Shown: in pieces, positions 1-12,300 of the stretch
Layout of the letters: each line of letters begins with the position of its first letter
Position numbering within the stretch: position 1 is the first letter of the stretch
Notes under the pieces: generated by a model
Database searches by the model: none
What the model saw: only the letters and a program-made list of their open reading frames with translations
Told to the model about the DNA's origin: nothing
Program-made: the position numbers and the translations under genes
Source of the DNA: Mytilisepta virgata
Taxonomy: Eukaryota > Mollusca > Bivalvia > Mytilida > Mytilidae
DNA length: 64,000 nt
Direction: 5' to 3'
NCBI GenBank assembly: GCA_028015205.1
Contig: CM051519.1
Coordinates: 84,899,539 to 84,963,538, forward strand

Positions 1-2450
1 GGTACTTGCGTTGATTTTGTCCACCGTTAGTCAAACTTATTTATAATGGATTGGGAAACAAGTTAAATCAACTTATACTAATGCCTCTCCACATAGCGGG
101 TGCGTTGATTGGCGGTCTGTTCGCATTGATCAAGTGATTTCAAAGATTAAAAAAAAAACTGGCTTCAAATTGTAAATGATTCTTTGCTTAAAATGATTTT
201 TTTAATCGTATATTTAAAGAGGAGGATTCAATCTCCTTTGATACTATTACCCGTAAAATGTCGACAGAATATACCCCGGAGGATGGGGATATTCCAATTT
301 ATATCAAGGCAAAGATAAAGGATATCTGGAACCTTACATTTATTTATTATCTATCAGATAAAAAAATGCATGTTTTTGTTTCACTAAGCAGGAAATATTC
401 TTTTGATAAATCTTGGAAAAAGATATTACTTGCTCCTTGTGGGCTTTTATCATAAATTCGATTTAATCGGTTCGAATTTAAATTTAAAACATGTACTTAT
501 TCTAATCTAATATTGTCCAGACACAAAGACAACTATTCATTTACATGTACCTTTATCTACGGTGAAGGGGAACAGTCTTGTAATGTATCGTTATTTGATC
601 AAAAATGTTTTATTTACTGATTTGTTTATTAATTAATTTTTGTTTGGGGGGGGGGGGGGGGGGTCGAACCATGGAGTACAAGTATGACATTAATCTTAAG
701 CATATGCTATATTAAAATTTCAACTTTCAGTATACATACGGTCCCGTATCTGGGATTACCATTGTTAGTCTGATATTTTTCTACAGTGGATCAAAGAAAG
801 GCGATATATATTCACCAGTGCCATATAAGACACTTCTTTTCTGTTGTGGTGAATGTTACTCTTCCATCATAAATATGAGCTGGGGCTATTATAATAGTCC
901 TAGATATATGAGCCTTCAGTGCATTCAAACCACAGATTTTTTTATTCTGACACAAATGACTGCATGTATAGAGGTGAGAAGTAGACCTTTAGGAAATTGG
1001 ATAGGATATATTTTACCAAAAAGGACACGGAGTATAATTTAAAAGACAAATTTAGAGAATACATTTACGTGAACAATTTTGACCCTCAATATAACTATAT
1101 CTATGCAACCCAGTAGTATCCCTTTTTTAATACACCATAAGACAAATGTAAGAAAAGGTTTCTCACAAATCAAGACCCTAGCTCCCACACCCGCACTTAG
1201 GACACAAGACCTATATATATAGAAAGCCTGATTTGTGAGGATAAAGAAAAAGAAACCGATACGTTTATGTCTTACCTCTGCATATGAAATCAAAATCCAA
1301 CATTATTTCCTTTTCTCTTTCTTTGTCCTTTTTATCAAACTTCATCTTAATCATAGTTTTATTATTTACTTGATCGAAAACGCCTTATATCCATATTTAT
1401 TGAAAGGTGACAATAAAGTACTTGACAGCGTATAATAATGGACTCCGATATACACCTTCCGGGTCAGTCTTTTGGCCTATAGGGAAGTTACAGCTTTCAA
1501 AGTTTTCTATATACCCGAATTCAGGTATATAAAGTTTGAGATCAGGAAAAAAATAAAAGTCACTGATACTAGGAAACTTAAATCTTTCACATTTAACTAT
1601 TGTGTTAACAGTAGTATATTTTATCAAGATTTTCTTAGAAAAAGATTACTCTAAAAGTGATATACCTAAATAAAGCAGCCAACACAATAAATAAAATGAA
1701 TAAATAAATATAAATAAATATAACAAGATACCCTCAGTAGTCTGTAAAACATTACAAACAACAGTGCTCTTTGAATGACCTAAGTATATCGTGCATAGAT
1801 AAACTTTAAGACTACTCCCGAAAGTTGATGATAAACGCAAATAAGAAAGTCACAAGTTAGTGTTTATGCCTAGAAAACTACAAATGTGAAGCATATTCAC
1901 CGCTTTTATACTTGTTATTTGGATACGTTTATTGTGAAATTACGTTTTGACCAGCTGTCACCTAAATTCGGGTGAAAACAAAATAAAGCCTTTAAGACAT
2001 ATCAAGTTTTGACTCAGTTTTAGGTACTTTTTCCCTTTTTTACTATATTAGTTATGGATTCGGCATCTTTTACCATATTTTCGTCCCCTACTTCACTCCA
2101 AAAGTATACAGTTTGTAATAATATATATAATCTTATAGCCTCAGGAAAAGTTTGATGTATACAATAATAGTTACATTATTTACATTAAGGGCTTATAACG
2201 AATTAAGGTGTACATTTATTGTCCACACAACATGTTATTATAACATAATGATTGTACATATATACTAACAATTTGTTCGAGCTGTAAATCATTATGACAT
2301 AACTGTTTAGCCATGCTTGATTGCTAACGGAATAATCCAATGCATGGAATTCATATTTATTATGATACAATATTGTTTTAGGTATCCAAACGAATAGATG
2401 ATCTGTAAACCCAACTGACACCCCTATAGCCTGCTCGTCCACAATTACTA
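1..2450. other. AT-rich interval, no supported gene
   Basis: I see no recognisable gene. A run of about 20 G lies near 643-662. One stretch (731-1042, plus strand) is open for about 104 codons and follows a plausible acceptor (CAACTTTCAG), so it could be an exon, but the hydrophobic product resembles no family I know and no partner exon was found. The other short ORFs here lack domain, splice or codon support. Confidence 0.6.
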
Positions 2451-2454
2451 AAAA

Positions 2455-2870
2455 AAAAAACAGTGAGTGAAGTAGGACCAGCCCCCTGCATTTATTTCAC
2501 TTCTAGGGCCATTTTTAAAACGTCGACTAAAACCTTTCAAAATCTATATAGGCATAGCCCGGTATGTGGTCTCTAAAAATAACAAGTAACAAATATTTAA
2601 GTTACTAAAAAATTTGAACACTGGGAGACAGTTTTAAAGTGTTGCAAATTGGCTCAAAACGCTCATATACACGAGCTTTGTCCTTAGAGAACTTGAACTC
2701 ATTAATGATTAAGCATACTATTTTTGTTTGCTAACATAAAAAGGCATTAAATGCAATCGTTTTCGATAAAAAGTAGCTAAATATTTAAGATTTAAAAATC
2801 AATGATTTCGAGTGAAACAAAGACGTGAAAGTGGCCCTACTCCTTCGACCATGACCTCAGTCTGACTAGT
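2455..2870 (+). repeat. Dispersed repeat, copy A
   Basis: This roughly 400-bp block is shared with 5220-5454 plus 6287-6360. Common landmarks, in the same order in both, are TTATTTCACTTCTA, a CTAAAACCTTTC segment, TTTTTGTTTACTAACATAAA (one mismatch here) and AAGTGGCCCTACTCCTT. Copy A is uninterrupted and so acts as the empty-site reference for the insertion in copy B. No coding potential was recognised. Confidence 0.7.
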
Positions 2871-3059
2871 ATACGTACAATAATACTGAAAAATATCTTG
2901 TCAAACTACCGAACCGACGTGTAGAAATGGTCAGTGGAAACTATGGTCAAGATTAAGTGGGTCGAAATTGGAACAATAGATTTTATATTGATATCAATGA
3001 TCGAGCAGAAGACCCAAATACCAGCTCGATTAATTGAACTGTGAAAATAGGCTTTTGTA

Positions 3060-3860
3060 AAATCGTGAAAAGTAGTGAAACCTCTTGTTGCGATAAATGG
3101 ACAAAATGCTGTACAACTAAAAAAAATAAGCACAGATTTCATTACGCTAGAAAATATGCTATTTCCGTTATACAAGTTGGTCAAAATAGTTGTTGGTATA
3201 AAACAAAATAGTCACAAGTACAGAAAAATGAATGATATATACCTTGGTTTGGGTTCTGTTTCATTGGATACAATTCTGAAAGAAGAAAAGGAGTGCACCT
3301 TATTACCTTTGCTGCCAAGTCTGATTCTAATTTGCCAAGCGGTTTCAGATAAAAAAAAAGATATTTAAGTGAATGTCTCCACAAGGGTCTATGCTAAGTT
3401 AAGTTCGACTGTGAGGGCTTTCTTGGTTTTCGATGTGATTCATCAAATACAATTCTTTTAAAAAGGAACACATACGAACCCTCGATACCAAGTCTCAGAG
3501 GTTTCACACAAGAAGAAATATTAGTGATTGTTTTTTCACATGGTCCTTGGTTAAACTAAATTCGATTGTGTTAGCCATTTTCGTCTGGGTCGTTGAATGC
3601 AATTTTTTAAAAGAATGCCTAAGGACTATTGGTGCAAGGTTTAATTCCAACAGTTAAGGTGTTTTCAGAGAAGATTAACATATACAAATAAACGAAGCTT
3701 ATGAACAAAGAAACCAGAACATAAATCATTACGTCTTTTAAAACTGAAGCCAGATCTTCAAGAACAGCTGTAAGTGTTTCCTGCTCCTCATGTACAGCCA
3801 ACCTTACTGTCACGCTCTTACATTTGACAGTATAGTAACAATTGCATTGAACGCAATGTT
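3060..3860 (+). repeat. Degenerate dispersed repeat with internal periodicity
   Basis: It contains diverged iterations of a module with CAATTCTGAAAGA, TTGCTGCCAAGTCTG and GGTTTCAGA. The same module recurs at 6575-7230, so both are old copies of one non-coding mussel-type repeat. Short ORFs here are incidental. Confidence 0.45.
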
Positions 3861-5100
3861 GTTTTTATATGACAGTCATCCCTATAAGCACTTACAACAA
3901 TTTGTTCATGCCCATGTTTGCACTGTCTCTAACGGTGGTAGTGTTTGTCTTATCAATTACTAATCTTTAGAGCTAAATAAGAGATAGCAGACCGCTGTCT
4001 GACCAAAGCTGACATGTACATTTGTTCATTATAGTATTAGAAGGTCTGCTCCTCCATATCCTCAACATCATTGTAGAAATTTTGTTTCAGATTGTTTTGG
4101 TCATAAAAATTTGTTACCTCTTTAAGGGCCCAGCATAAATATATTCCATTTACTTCTATTTTCCCCGTTGTTTCCTTGAATGCAATTAAACTGTTATCCG
4201 ACGTTTTTAGTGCTAGATATTATCGAATATTGGTTTCACTTGCTTCCTTTTTCGTCATTATATTGTTCCAATTTTCAGGACTGATGGATCCATTTTTTTC
4301 TCATTCCGGATGTATTATTTTTGTGATATTAAATGATATCTGGAATACAAATGCCAAATAACAAATTTTGTAAGTTATCAATTTTGATGCACAATATATG
4401 CATATTTACGAATCATCAGTTGTGCTTAAGGTCGAGAATTAAGCTTATTTCTGTATATTTACTTATAGATACAGCACAGAATAAGATAACAATTCGAAAA
4501 AAATAATAATTTCAAGTGACCAATTTAAATTTCATTTGTTAAAATACTTTAAAAAGAATTTCTACGTCAATTTACATACTTGTATCGCATTTTTAACTGA
4601 ATATTGTTTTGGATAGGCTTAACCTATTGCGCTCTGTTGTGATATACAAAATTGAAACATGCATGCGCATAACTGTAACATATATTGTAGAAGAAATGCA
4701 GAATGTTTCAAATTCAAAAAGATTAATCAGGTTTAGGAAAGAAAGTTTCATTTATTTATCGGGAATGTGCAAGAATGATATGTGATATTAAAAGATGTTT
4801 CCTTTTCCATTTGTTTCAGGGTGACTAGGACATATATACGAAACTTCAAAACAATTGACTGATAACTACACGTAGTATTTGATTTAAAGTTTATGAGCGA
4901 GTTATCATGCCGTACTTATGCTTTAGAGATGAAAGAGACCTCTTTTACCTGGCCCATTAATGAATAATTCCTCACTTCTCACTGGTCGAATTTCAAATAA
5001 TTTCCACTTAAATCATGAAGCATCCACGAAAGGACTTCATATGATTCGTCATAAATGTGGAATTCCCCATGGCCATCATGAAGAATTTCGTATTTCCGAT
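3861..5100. other. No recognised feature
   Basis: AT-rich sequence with scattered short ORFs (for example 4176-4361). I see no domain, splice-site pair, RNA gene or tandem repeat I can support. Confidence 0.5.
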
Positions 5101-5487
5101 GAAGCTAATTTCAAAGATCCCTAAACCCACGGCCAATTAAACTGAAACTTAGTATGAGCCATATTTCATCCAAGATGGCTACCGTAGTCCGGAATTTTGT
5201 TCCCCCTTTTTTAAGACTGGTCAAAGAAGTATTTATTTCACTTCTATGGCCATTTTCTGAAAGTCGGCTAAAACCTTTCTGAATTTCCTTCTTGGCAATA
5301 TTCCAAAAAGTGATGCAAATTGACCCAAATCGCTTACATTCACGACCTTTGCCCGTAGAAAACTTGAAATTATTTATGATAAAGCATAACATTTTTGTTT
5401 ACTAACATAAAAATGCATTGCATACAATCGCTTACTATAAAAATTAGTAAATATCGAAGGAGATTCACTTTTTGTTGCGTGATGAGT

Positions 5488-5605
5488 ATAGAGTTACAAT
5501 TGTCGAATATGTTGAGTGATGAGTATCGAGTAAGAATTGTGGAGTATCGAGTTAAAATTGTCGAGTATCGAGTTCAAAATGTCGAGTATCGAGTTGAAGT
5601 GAATC
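5488..5605 (+). repeat. Left terminal minisatellite, about 20-bp period
   Basis: Iterations of GTCGAGTATCGAGTTAAAAT and variants, about five copies. The period (20-21) keeps one frame partly open and creates a spurious 72-codon ORF with a repeating EYRV peptide. It is the reverse-complement counterpart of 6118-6272. Confidence 0.85.
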
Positions 5606-6117
5606 TTAATTGATCACTCGAGTCAGGGATACATCAATGAACTTTGAAAAAGAGGGTTTTATTGTCAAAAAGCTGATGTTTTGAATAAATGTGATTCAAG
5701 TTTTAAAATGACGACCATTTACCTCCAGGAAGCACAGATTTTCCATTTTTACTTCTTTTTGGTAGAAAAGAGAGTTTAAATATCAAAACCCTACCCTTAT
5801 CCGCCAATGGCTGCACTGTGGCACATACATGTATTTGTCTACAAGGCGTCCTTTTGTTTTGATTACAATATAAAGTAATAACATACATGTACGAATAGAT
5901 ACAGCAATAAAACCACCGTTCCTTTGCCCTTTTCGTTGTATGCCATACTAACTTGTATATTTGAGAAGGGCTTACTGTAATCTGAACGTTTTTATACAGC
6001 TATTAATATAAAGTCATAAATTTTTATTAGCTTTTTATGCCCGGAAGGGCCAATAGCTACGGAGAAAAACATACATTATAAAATTCTGCTGCATAACACA
6101 AATGCAGGAATATGAAA

Positions 6118-6272
6118 ATACTCGACTTTCATAAGGTGACACTCGACAATTTTAACTCGATACTCGACAATTCTAACTCGATACCCGACATTTCTGACTC
6201 GATATTCGACTCTTTTACTCGATACTCGACAATTCTGACTCGATACTCAACTTTTTTAACTCGATACACGAC
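6118..6272 (-). repeat. Right terminal minisatellite, inverted copy
   Basis: Iterations of ACTCGATACTCGACAATT and variants, seven to eight copies, on the opposite strand from 5488-5605. More copies here than on the left, so the two termini have changed copy number independently. Confidence 0.85.
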
Positions 6273-6574
6273 AATAAGAAAGCCTCATATTTAAGATTAC
6301 AAAGTCAATGGTTATGAGTGAAACAATTACACAGAAAAGTGGCCCTACTCCTTTTAAAAATCTCCACAGAAACCACAAATTCGTATGGAACATCTATTAA
6401 AGCACATATGTCTTGGTTGGGCGAGAATAAATTCTTATTTCTGATTGTTTGAATTTCAGAATCTTCTCCTCTGAAACAGAAAGGCAAAAGATAAGTGTCT
6501 GTACGAAGTCCGACTATCATCTCTCTGTTGTGTTAATGTATGTGTTTTCTGTTATTTTTGTACAGGGTTTTGTA

Positions 6575-7230
6575 TCCCCTCTTTTTTTAGACTGGTCAAG
6601 ACCTCCTAAGGACCATTGCTGCAAAGTCTTGTTCCAATTGGTCAAGTGGTTTCAGACAAGATTTTTTAATGAAGTTTCCCATAGGGCCTTATGTTAAACT
6701 AAGTTCGGTTGTGGTAGCCGAGATGGCTGACAGTCCAGGTCATGGGACACAATTCTGAAAGAGGATCATATAAGGATCATTGCTACAAAGTCTGGTTCCA
6801 ATTGGTAAAGTGGTTTCAGACAAGAAGATTTTTTAATGAATTTTCCCATAGGGCCCTATGTTTAACTAAGTTCGGCTATGGCTGCCATCTTGGTTAACAG
6901 TCCGGGTCATCGGACATCCTTCCCAAAGAGAACCTCCTAAGGACCATTACTGCCAAGTTTGGTTGCAACTGGCCTTGTAGTTTCATAGAAGAAGATTTTT
7001 TAAATTCACCCCCCCCCCCCACACACACTTTTTCTATTTTTAGTAACAGCAGCCATGTCGGTTGGAAGTCGGGGATGCCGGACATAAGTTTGGAAAGAGG
7101 CCACCCAAGGACCTCCACCAAAGTTTGGTCCAAAGAGACAACCAGACGACATCATTTCAGCAACGTTTGGTCACAAATGATCATGATTTTTTGCCGAGTT
7201 GCACAGAGTGCAAATCCGGGTTATAGTATG
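6575..7230 (+). repeat. Dispersed repeat with about 130-bp internal modules
   Basis: Successive modules share AAGGACCATTGCTGC, AAGTCTGGTTCCAATTGG, GTGGTTTCAGACAAGA and CCCATAGGGCC. They are related to 3060-3860 and, more distantly, to the GCTCACCTGG repeats elsewhere in the window. No protein-coding capacity was recognised. Confidence 0.65.
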
Positions 7231-7231
7231 G

Positions 7232-7279
7232 TGAATGTCCGGCGGGCGGCGGCGGGCGGGCGGGGGGGGGGGGGGGGGA
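7232..7279 (+). repeat. GC-rich GGC/GGGC run leading into poly-G
   Basis: GGCGGGCGG-type simple sequence followed by about 17 G. The local base composition contrasts sharply with the AT-rich surroundings and could form G-quadruplexes. Confidence 0.85.
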
Positions 7280-8956
7280 ATGGGTACCTATTTTGTGAAA
7301 TCAACTCCTCCTACAGTTTTTCACCCACATCCTTGAAACTTCATAGAATGTTTCTATATATATACTAAAGATGTGCACCTCACTTTATGGAATTATTTCA
7401 GGAATTATTTTTTCTTAGTATATTTGTTCTTTTTAGTTTATAACAGGTTTTTTTTAGTTATACATGTATCCTTGTGGCGTTTGTTTGTTGTGTTCCCTTC
7501 TCATGACTTTGTCTTTTCCTTGGGTTTCGAACTTGCAGACATTTTCCACTGTTTTGTCACTTCGATATTCTTTTGGCAATATTTCTCCAATATTTGTCCA
7601 ACTGTTGATTAGCTTGATGAGACAAACTGCCACATTTACGGGAACTTATATATATATGTAAAAGAGTCGAAGAAAATTATTTAGTTAAACTATTTCCACC
7701 AGAAATTACCAAATAAAATTCTAGTCGACTGAAATGGGTTTAAAACATGGATTTATTTGTGTCATGACTGGCCAATTCTTGCATGATTTCATTATATTTT
7801 TAAAAGTATATTAACCAGGAAAAAGAAACTGAACTATTTTTTATATCGGGAACTATTATTTTTTTTTAAACAAGACAACATTGTATACTTCAATAACAAA
7901 CATTTTATTCATTAACCAACAAATGCACATTATTTAATAACAAAAGACAATGAAATATATTCAAATATTACATTTTTTTCATGAAATTTTAGACAACCTT
8001 TTGAGGCTGAACTACCTTTGACTACTGCACTATCTTACAACAGCAATGTTTGAAGGTCTGCGTATATTTTTATGTAAATATATAGTTGTATTAACGATAA
8101 AAATCAGATCGTTACAAATAAGTTAAAAAATTTAAATATAGATATGTTACACAACCATACATAAAAATAGTACATATATAAATTATAAGAATTAAAAAAT
8201 GTTTAATTTAGAAAATTGTATCACATTTTCAGAATATCACAGCTTTATTAGACTTGGTTCATATCAACAACCAAACCGAAAACAAACTTAATGGTCCCAA
8301 AATTTTAGATTGCAACATATAGATATATGTCCATCTTCTCCTTTTCATGCTTTTGAAGTTTTAGTTTGTTTCGCAAAATAGTTTCAAAGATTTTTTTTCA
8401 TTCATAAATTTAAAAAAAACTTTTTTTCTGATTTTTTTTTGCCAAATAAAAATTGCAAAAGGTATATTTATGAGAGGCTTTTTGAACTTTCCTCCATATG
8501 TCTTCATATGATATAAAGAATATCTATTGAATATACAAGTATTTGCTTCCTATCCTCTAAAAGTCCTTCACTCAACGAATTTAACAAGGCTACTTATCGA
8601 AATATATTTTAGCCAAATGTTGTTGTCTTTCTCTGCTTTGAAACTGCTTGGCCAATTACAACACATTTGGGCAACTCTGATCCTATAATTTCCTAATGCA
8701 AAGGGTTATAAGATTCAGGTTCTGTCAGTTACTGAGAGCGAGACCCGAAGAAGAATTATACTTTTAAGGTATGGTAAAAGAAAGTTCTGATAAAGGGATA
8801 TCTCATTTTGATGAAATTTAAAAATCACCAGCTGTGAAGCAACAAACCATGGAATGATAATGTCGACCTTTCCGAGATGTAGTTAGAAAGCGATTAAAAC
8901 ACACAATCATTCAGTTTATAAATCCTAGGGTTAATGTTACTTTATTTTAAGTTAAT
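7280..8956. other. AT-rich interval, probably includes GRDP 3' UTR
   Basis: No gene seen. Because the GRDP gene ends at 8957 on the minus strand, part of this interval is probably its 3' UTR. AATAAA motifs on the minus strand occur at 8941-8946 and near 7905. The real cleavage site cannot be decided from sequence alone. Confidence 0.4.
8941..8946 (-). terminator. AATAAA polyadenylation signal candidate
   Basis: A canonical hexamer lies 10 bases after the GRDP stop codon. That is very close to the stop, so a distal signal further along (lower coordinates) may be used instead. Confidence 0.35.
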
Positions 8957-9315
8957 TTACTTCTTCCGACGCTTTTCTCTATAATGATTTGAAGGTGTTG
9001 GTACAGTTAACCCAACACCATGAGCAAACAACATCGTATCAGAAAACACATGCTTTGTTTTCTCGATTTCTACTGGATCACCTGGTTTCCAGTTGGCGGG
9101 TCGAGGCACGCAAAGTACATGTAATATGCTAATGGCGAATGCTAGTCCAATGTTTTGGACCAGTTCAGTAGACTTGGCATCGACTTCCAGCTGGCCATTT
9201 TGAAAATCTATAGTACAGGATTCTATTGTTATTTTGCATTTATGTTCTTCATAACGGAGTACAAATGTTTTGATGATTCCGCTGTTGCATTTGAAGAACT
9301 TAAAGCGAAGTGCTC
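8957..9315 (-). CDS. GRDP-like gene, terminal coding exon 5
   Basis: A 359-nt exon after the strong acceptor TTTTTTTTTCAG|GA. It starts (G)ALRFKFFKCNSG and ends REKRRKK then TAA. It is open throughout and in phase with exon 4. It holds a well-structured-looking C-terminal domain including CVPRPANWKPGDPVEIEKTK. Confidence 0.9.
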
Positions 9316-12300
9316 CTGAAAAAAAAAATTAATTCAATCTTATTTAAAACAGTATAGTCTTTTAATGACAAGTAGTGGTGAGCGACAAATTTGCTCTTCT
9401 GCATAAGTCTTTGCTAATGATTTTAGGCTCAAGAACAGAATCAGCTACGATAATGGCATTTATAAAGCTAAAAAACGATAGAAACTTTGAATTCTGTCAA
9501 AAATTCTCTCAAAAACATTATTGATAAGTTGAAAATTTATCAATTTATTTTTACCTGGTTCCTCCTCAGTAGCATACCATGACCCAACAACTATTGCCCA
9601 GTCACCTTCATTGTCTTGGATTAACATTCCTCTCTCCTTGTATCGTGGGTCCAGCGTTATACACGGTCGTGCACCATTAAAAACCTGTATATTGTAGCAA
9701 ACAGAAACTTTGAATATTTTAATTAAACCCGACAGTTTTGAAAAAGGGATGAGAATACGAAACGAGAAATTTTCACAGGGATATACCTAATCGAGAAGTG
9801 ATTCAATACAAAAGGACCACATAAATTCCTATAAAAACAGGAGTGTGCTCATGTGCTCCGGAAAGGTAGGCAGTTTGCAAAGAGTATTTATTACTGTTAT
9901 AAGGTATTTAATTAAAATTGTATTAAACATTTAAATTTTTAAAAAGCGCAGATATTGCTTTTTGTTGAAATTATAAGCAGCTTTTCCTTTTAATGCCAGT
10001 TTCCGCTATATACGAAATTTGCCATGTCTTAACAACCCTTAATAATGGATATCCCATTTACAATAAGACTCGTGTTGTCAACAAAGTGAGACACGCTTAC
10101 CCTTCCGGAGCTCGTAATTTGATTCGTACTGTCCCGTGTGCTTTAGTTTTATCGTTGTCTATAGTTATACAATGAAGTATTGTTACATGTGTTACTTATT
10201 CGCCTTTTTGTCTGACTACTAGTTTATCGGTCTTAACTCCCTATGACCTTTCAGTGTTCTTTTGTCTATATTTCAGTCTAAGCTAAATAACCATTGGGTT
10301 CATTGTTATAACAAATCTATAAATAGACGAATTCGTAGGGGAGAGGTTAACTCAGTGTCCCCCCCTAATACTTTGTAATTTGTTTCAATAAAAGCCCTAT
10401 TGAATAGTGTATGCGATGATGCAAGCAAAGTTTTTTAAAAGGAGGGAAAAAAAACCTTACCGTTTACTAAATAAAAAAAAAGGTAACAATGAACTGAAAC
10501 CAAATATATCCATTTCAAGTTGAACACCTAATACCTTCCCTGATTTCAAACGCCTCTATTGTTCCATAATTGGACATGTAATATATACTAATATGCTGAG
10601 TTTTATCTCTTCAAAACCTGATCTATTTATGTGGCGCGGGATGTTGAAAAAGGACAAATATACCTAAGGAGCAATCAAAACAAGAGGCTCAGTGGGCTGA
10701 GCCTGTGTCGCTCACCTGGCAGTCACACACTTTTGATTTGATTTGACAGACTAGATTGATTTCTGGAAACTTTGTATAAGTTCATTGGCCAAACGGTTTC
10801 AGAGTAGAAGTTTAAACTTTCAACTAATCAGAACATATAAAAGTTTCTGGCGGCCATTTTGTTTCACGGACTAGAAAGATTTATGCAAAGTTTGTAAAGG
10901 ACCTTCCATGGATGCTCCATACCAAAAATCAGTTCATTTGGCTTTACGGTTTCAGAGGAGAAGAAGTTTTACATTTCGAGCAATCAGAACATGTAAATGC
11001 TCATGGCGGCCATTTTGTTTCACGGTCCGAGATGAGTTATGCAAACTTTGTAAAGGACCTTCCATAGATGCTCCATACCAAAAATAGTTCATTTGGCTTT
11101 ACGGTTTCAGAGGAGAAGTTTTACATTTCGAGCAATCAGAACATGTAAATGCTCATGGCGGCCATTTTGTTTCACGGTCCGAGATGAGTTATCCAAATTT
11201 TGTAAATGACCTTCCATAGATGCTCCATACCAAAAATCAGTTCATTTGGCTTTACGGTTTCAAAGGAGAAGAAGTTTTACATTTCGAGCAATCAGAACAT
11301 GTAAATGCTCATGGCGGCCATTTTGTTTCACGGTCCGAGATGAGTTATCCAAACTTTGTAAATGACCTTCCATAGATGCTCCATACCAAAAATAGTTCAT
11401 TTGGCTTTACGGTTTCAGAGGAGAAGAAGTATTAAATTTTGACCAATCAGAACATGTAAATGTTCATGACGATCATTTTATTTCAAGGACCGCGATTATT
11501 TATGCAATGTTTGTAAAGGAGCTTCCATAGATGTTCCATACCAAAAATCAGTTCATTTGGCTTTACGGTTTCAGAGGAGAAGAAGTTTTAAATTTCGACC
11601 AATCAGAACATGTACGGCCATAGCGGTCATTTTGTTTCACGGACCGGGATGATATATGCAATGTTTGTAAAGGAGCTTCCATAGATGCTCCATACCAAAA
11701 ATCAGTTCATTTGGCTTTACGGTTTCAGAGGAGAAGAAGTTCGGTTTCAGAGAAGAAGTTTTAAATTTCGACCAATCAGAACATGTACGGCCATAGCGGC
11801 CATTTTGTTTCAAGGACCGGGATGATTTATGCAAAAAAAGGTAAAGGACCTTCCATAGGAGCTACAGGCCAAGTTTCAGTTCAATAGGTCCAGGGGTTTC
11901 AGAGGAGAAGATGAAAATGTAAAAGTTTACAGACGGACGGACGGAGGAGGACGCCAAGTGATCACAAAAGCTCACATTGTCTTTGGCCTGGTGAGCTTAA
12001 AATGTAATCCATTGGAAAGACAAACCAGAGAAGACAAATGGACAACCACAAGCACAACAAATAAACTCAGAAAACTTAAAAACAATGAACAACACGAACT
12101 CCTATAAAAACCAGAAGTGAACCCAGGTAATCCGGAAGGGTAAGCAGTGCCTGCTCCGTTTACGGCACCCGTCATCTATATAACGAAAAGTGGAATTAAA
12201 GGATTGGGCTAGTTTCTTTTTGTTTTCACGTAGTAACCGTTGAATGAAGTCCGCTTCATATGAACGGCGAGGAGATGAGCACAGTTGGTTTCCATTGGAA

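Larger units (their letters stand above)
5455..6286. mobile_element. Foldback-like element with minisatellite inverted termini
   Basis: An 832-bp insertion into repeat copy B, flanked by ATAT on both sides (5451-5454 and 6287-6290), a likely 4-bp target duplication. Its ends are inverted complements built from about 20-bp direct repeats containing GAGTATCGAGTT (left) and AACTCGATACTC (right). The middle, about 5610-6110, has no recognised ORF. Long inverted termini made of short tandem repeats are the hallmark of Drosophila Foldback-type elements; family assignment here is inference. Confidence 0.65.
5220..6360 (+). repeat. Dispersed repeat, copy B, split by an insertion
   Basis: The left part (5220-5454) and right part (6287-6360) together match copy A at 2455-2870. 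Alignment breaks between ...TAAATAT and ATATTTAAG..., exactly where copy A reads continuously through AAATATTTAAG. The break brackets the 832-bp foldback-like insertion at 5455-6286. Confidence 0.7.

Noticed and set aside
5395..5613. 72-codon ORF with repeating EYRV peptide
   Set aside because: It is the translation of the ~20-bp minisatellite at a foldback element terminus, not a gene.
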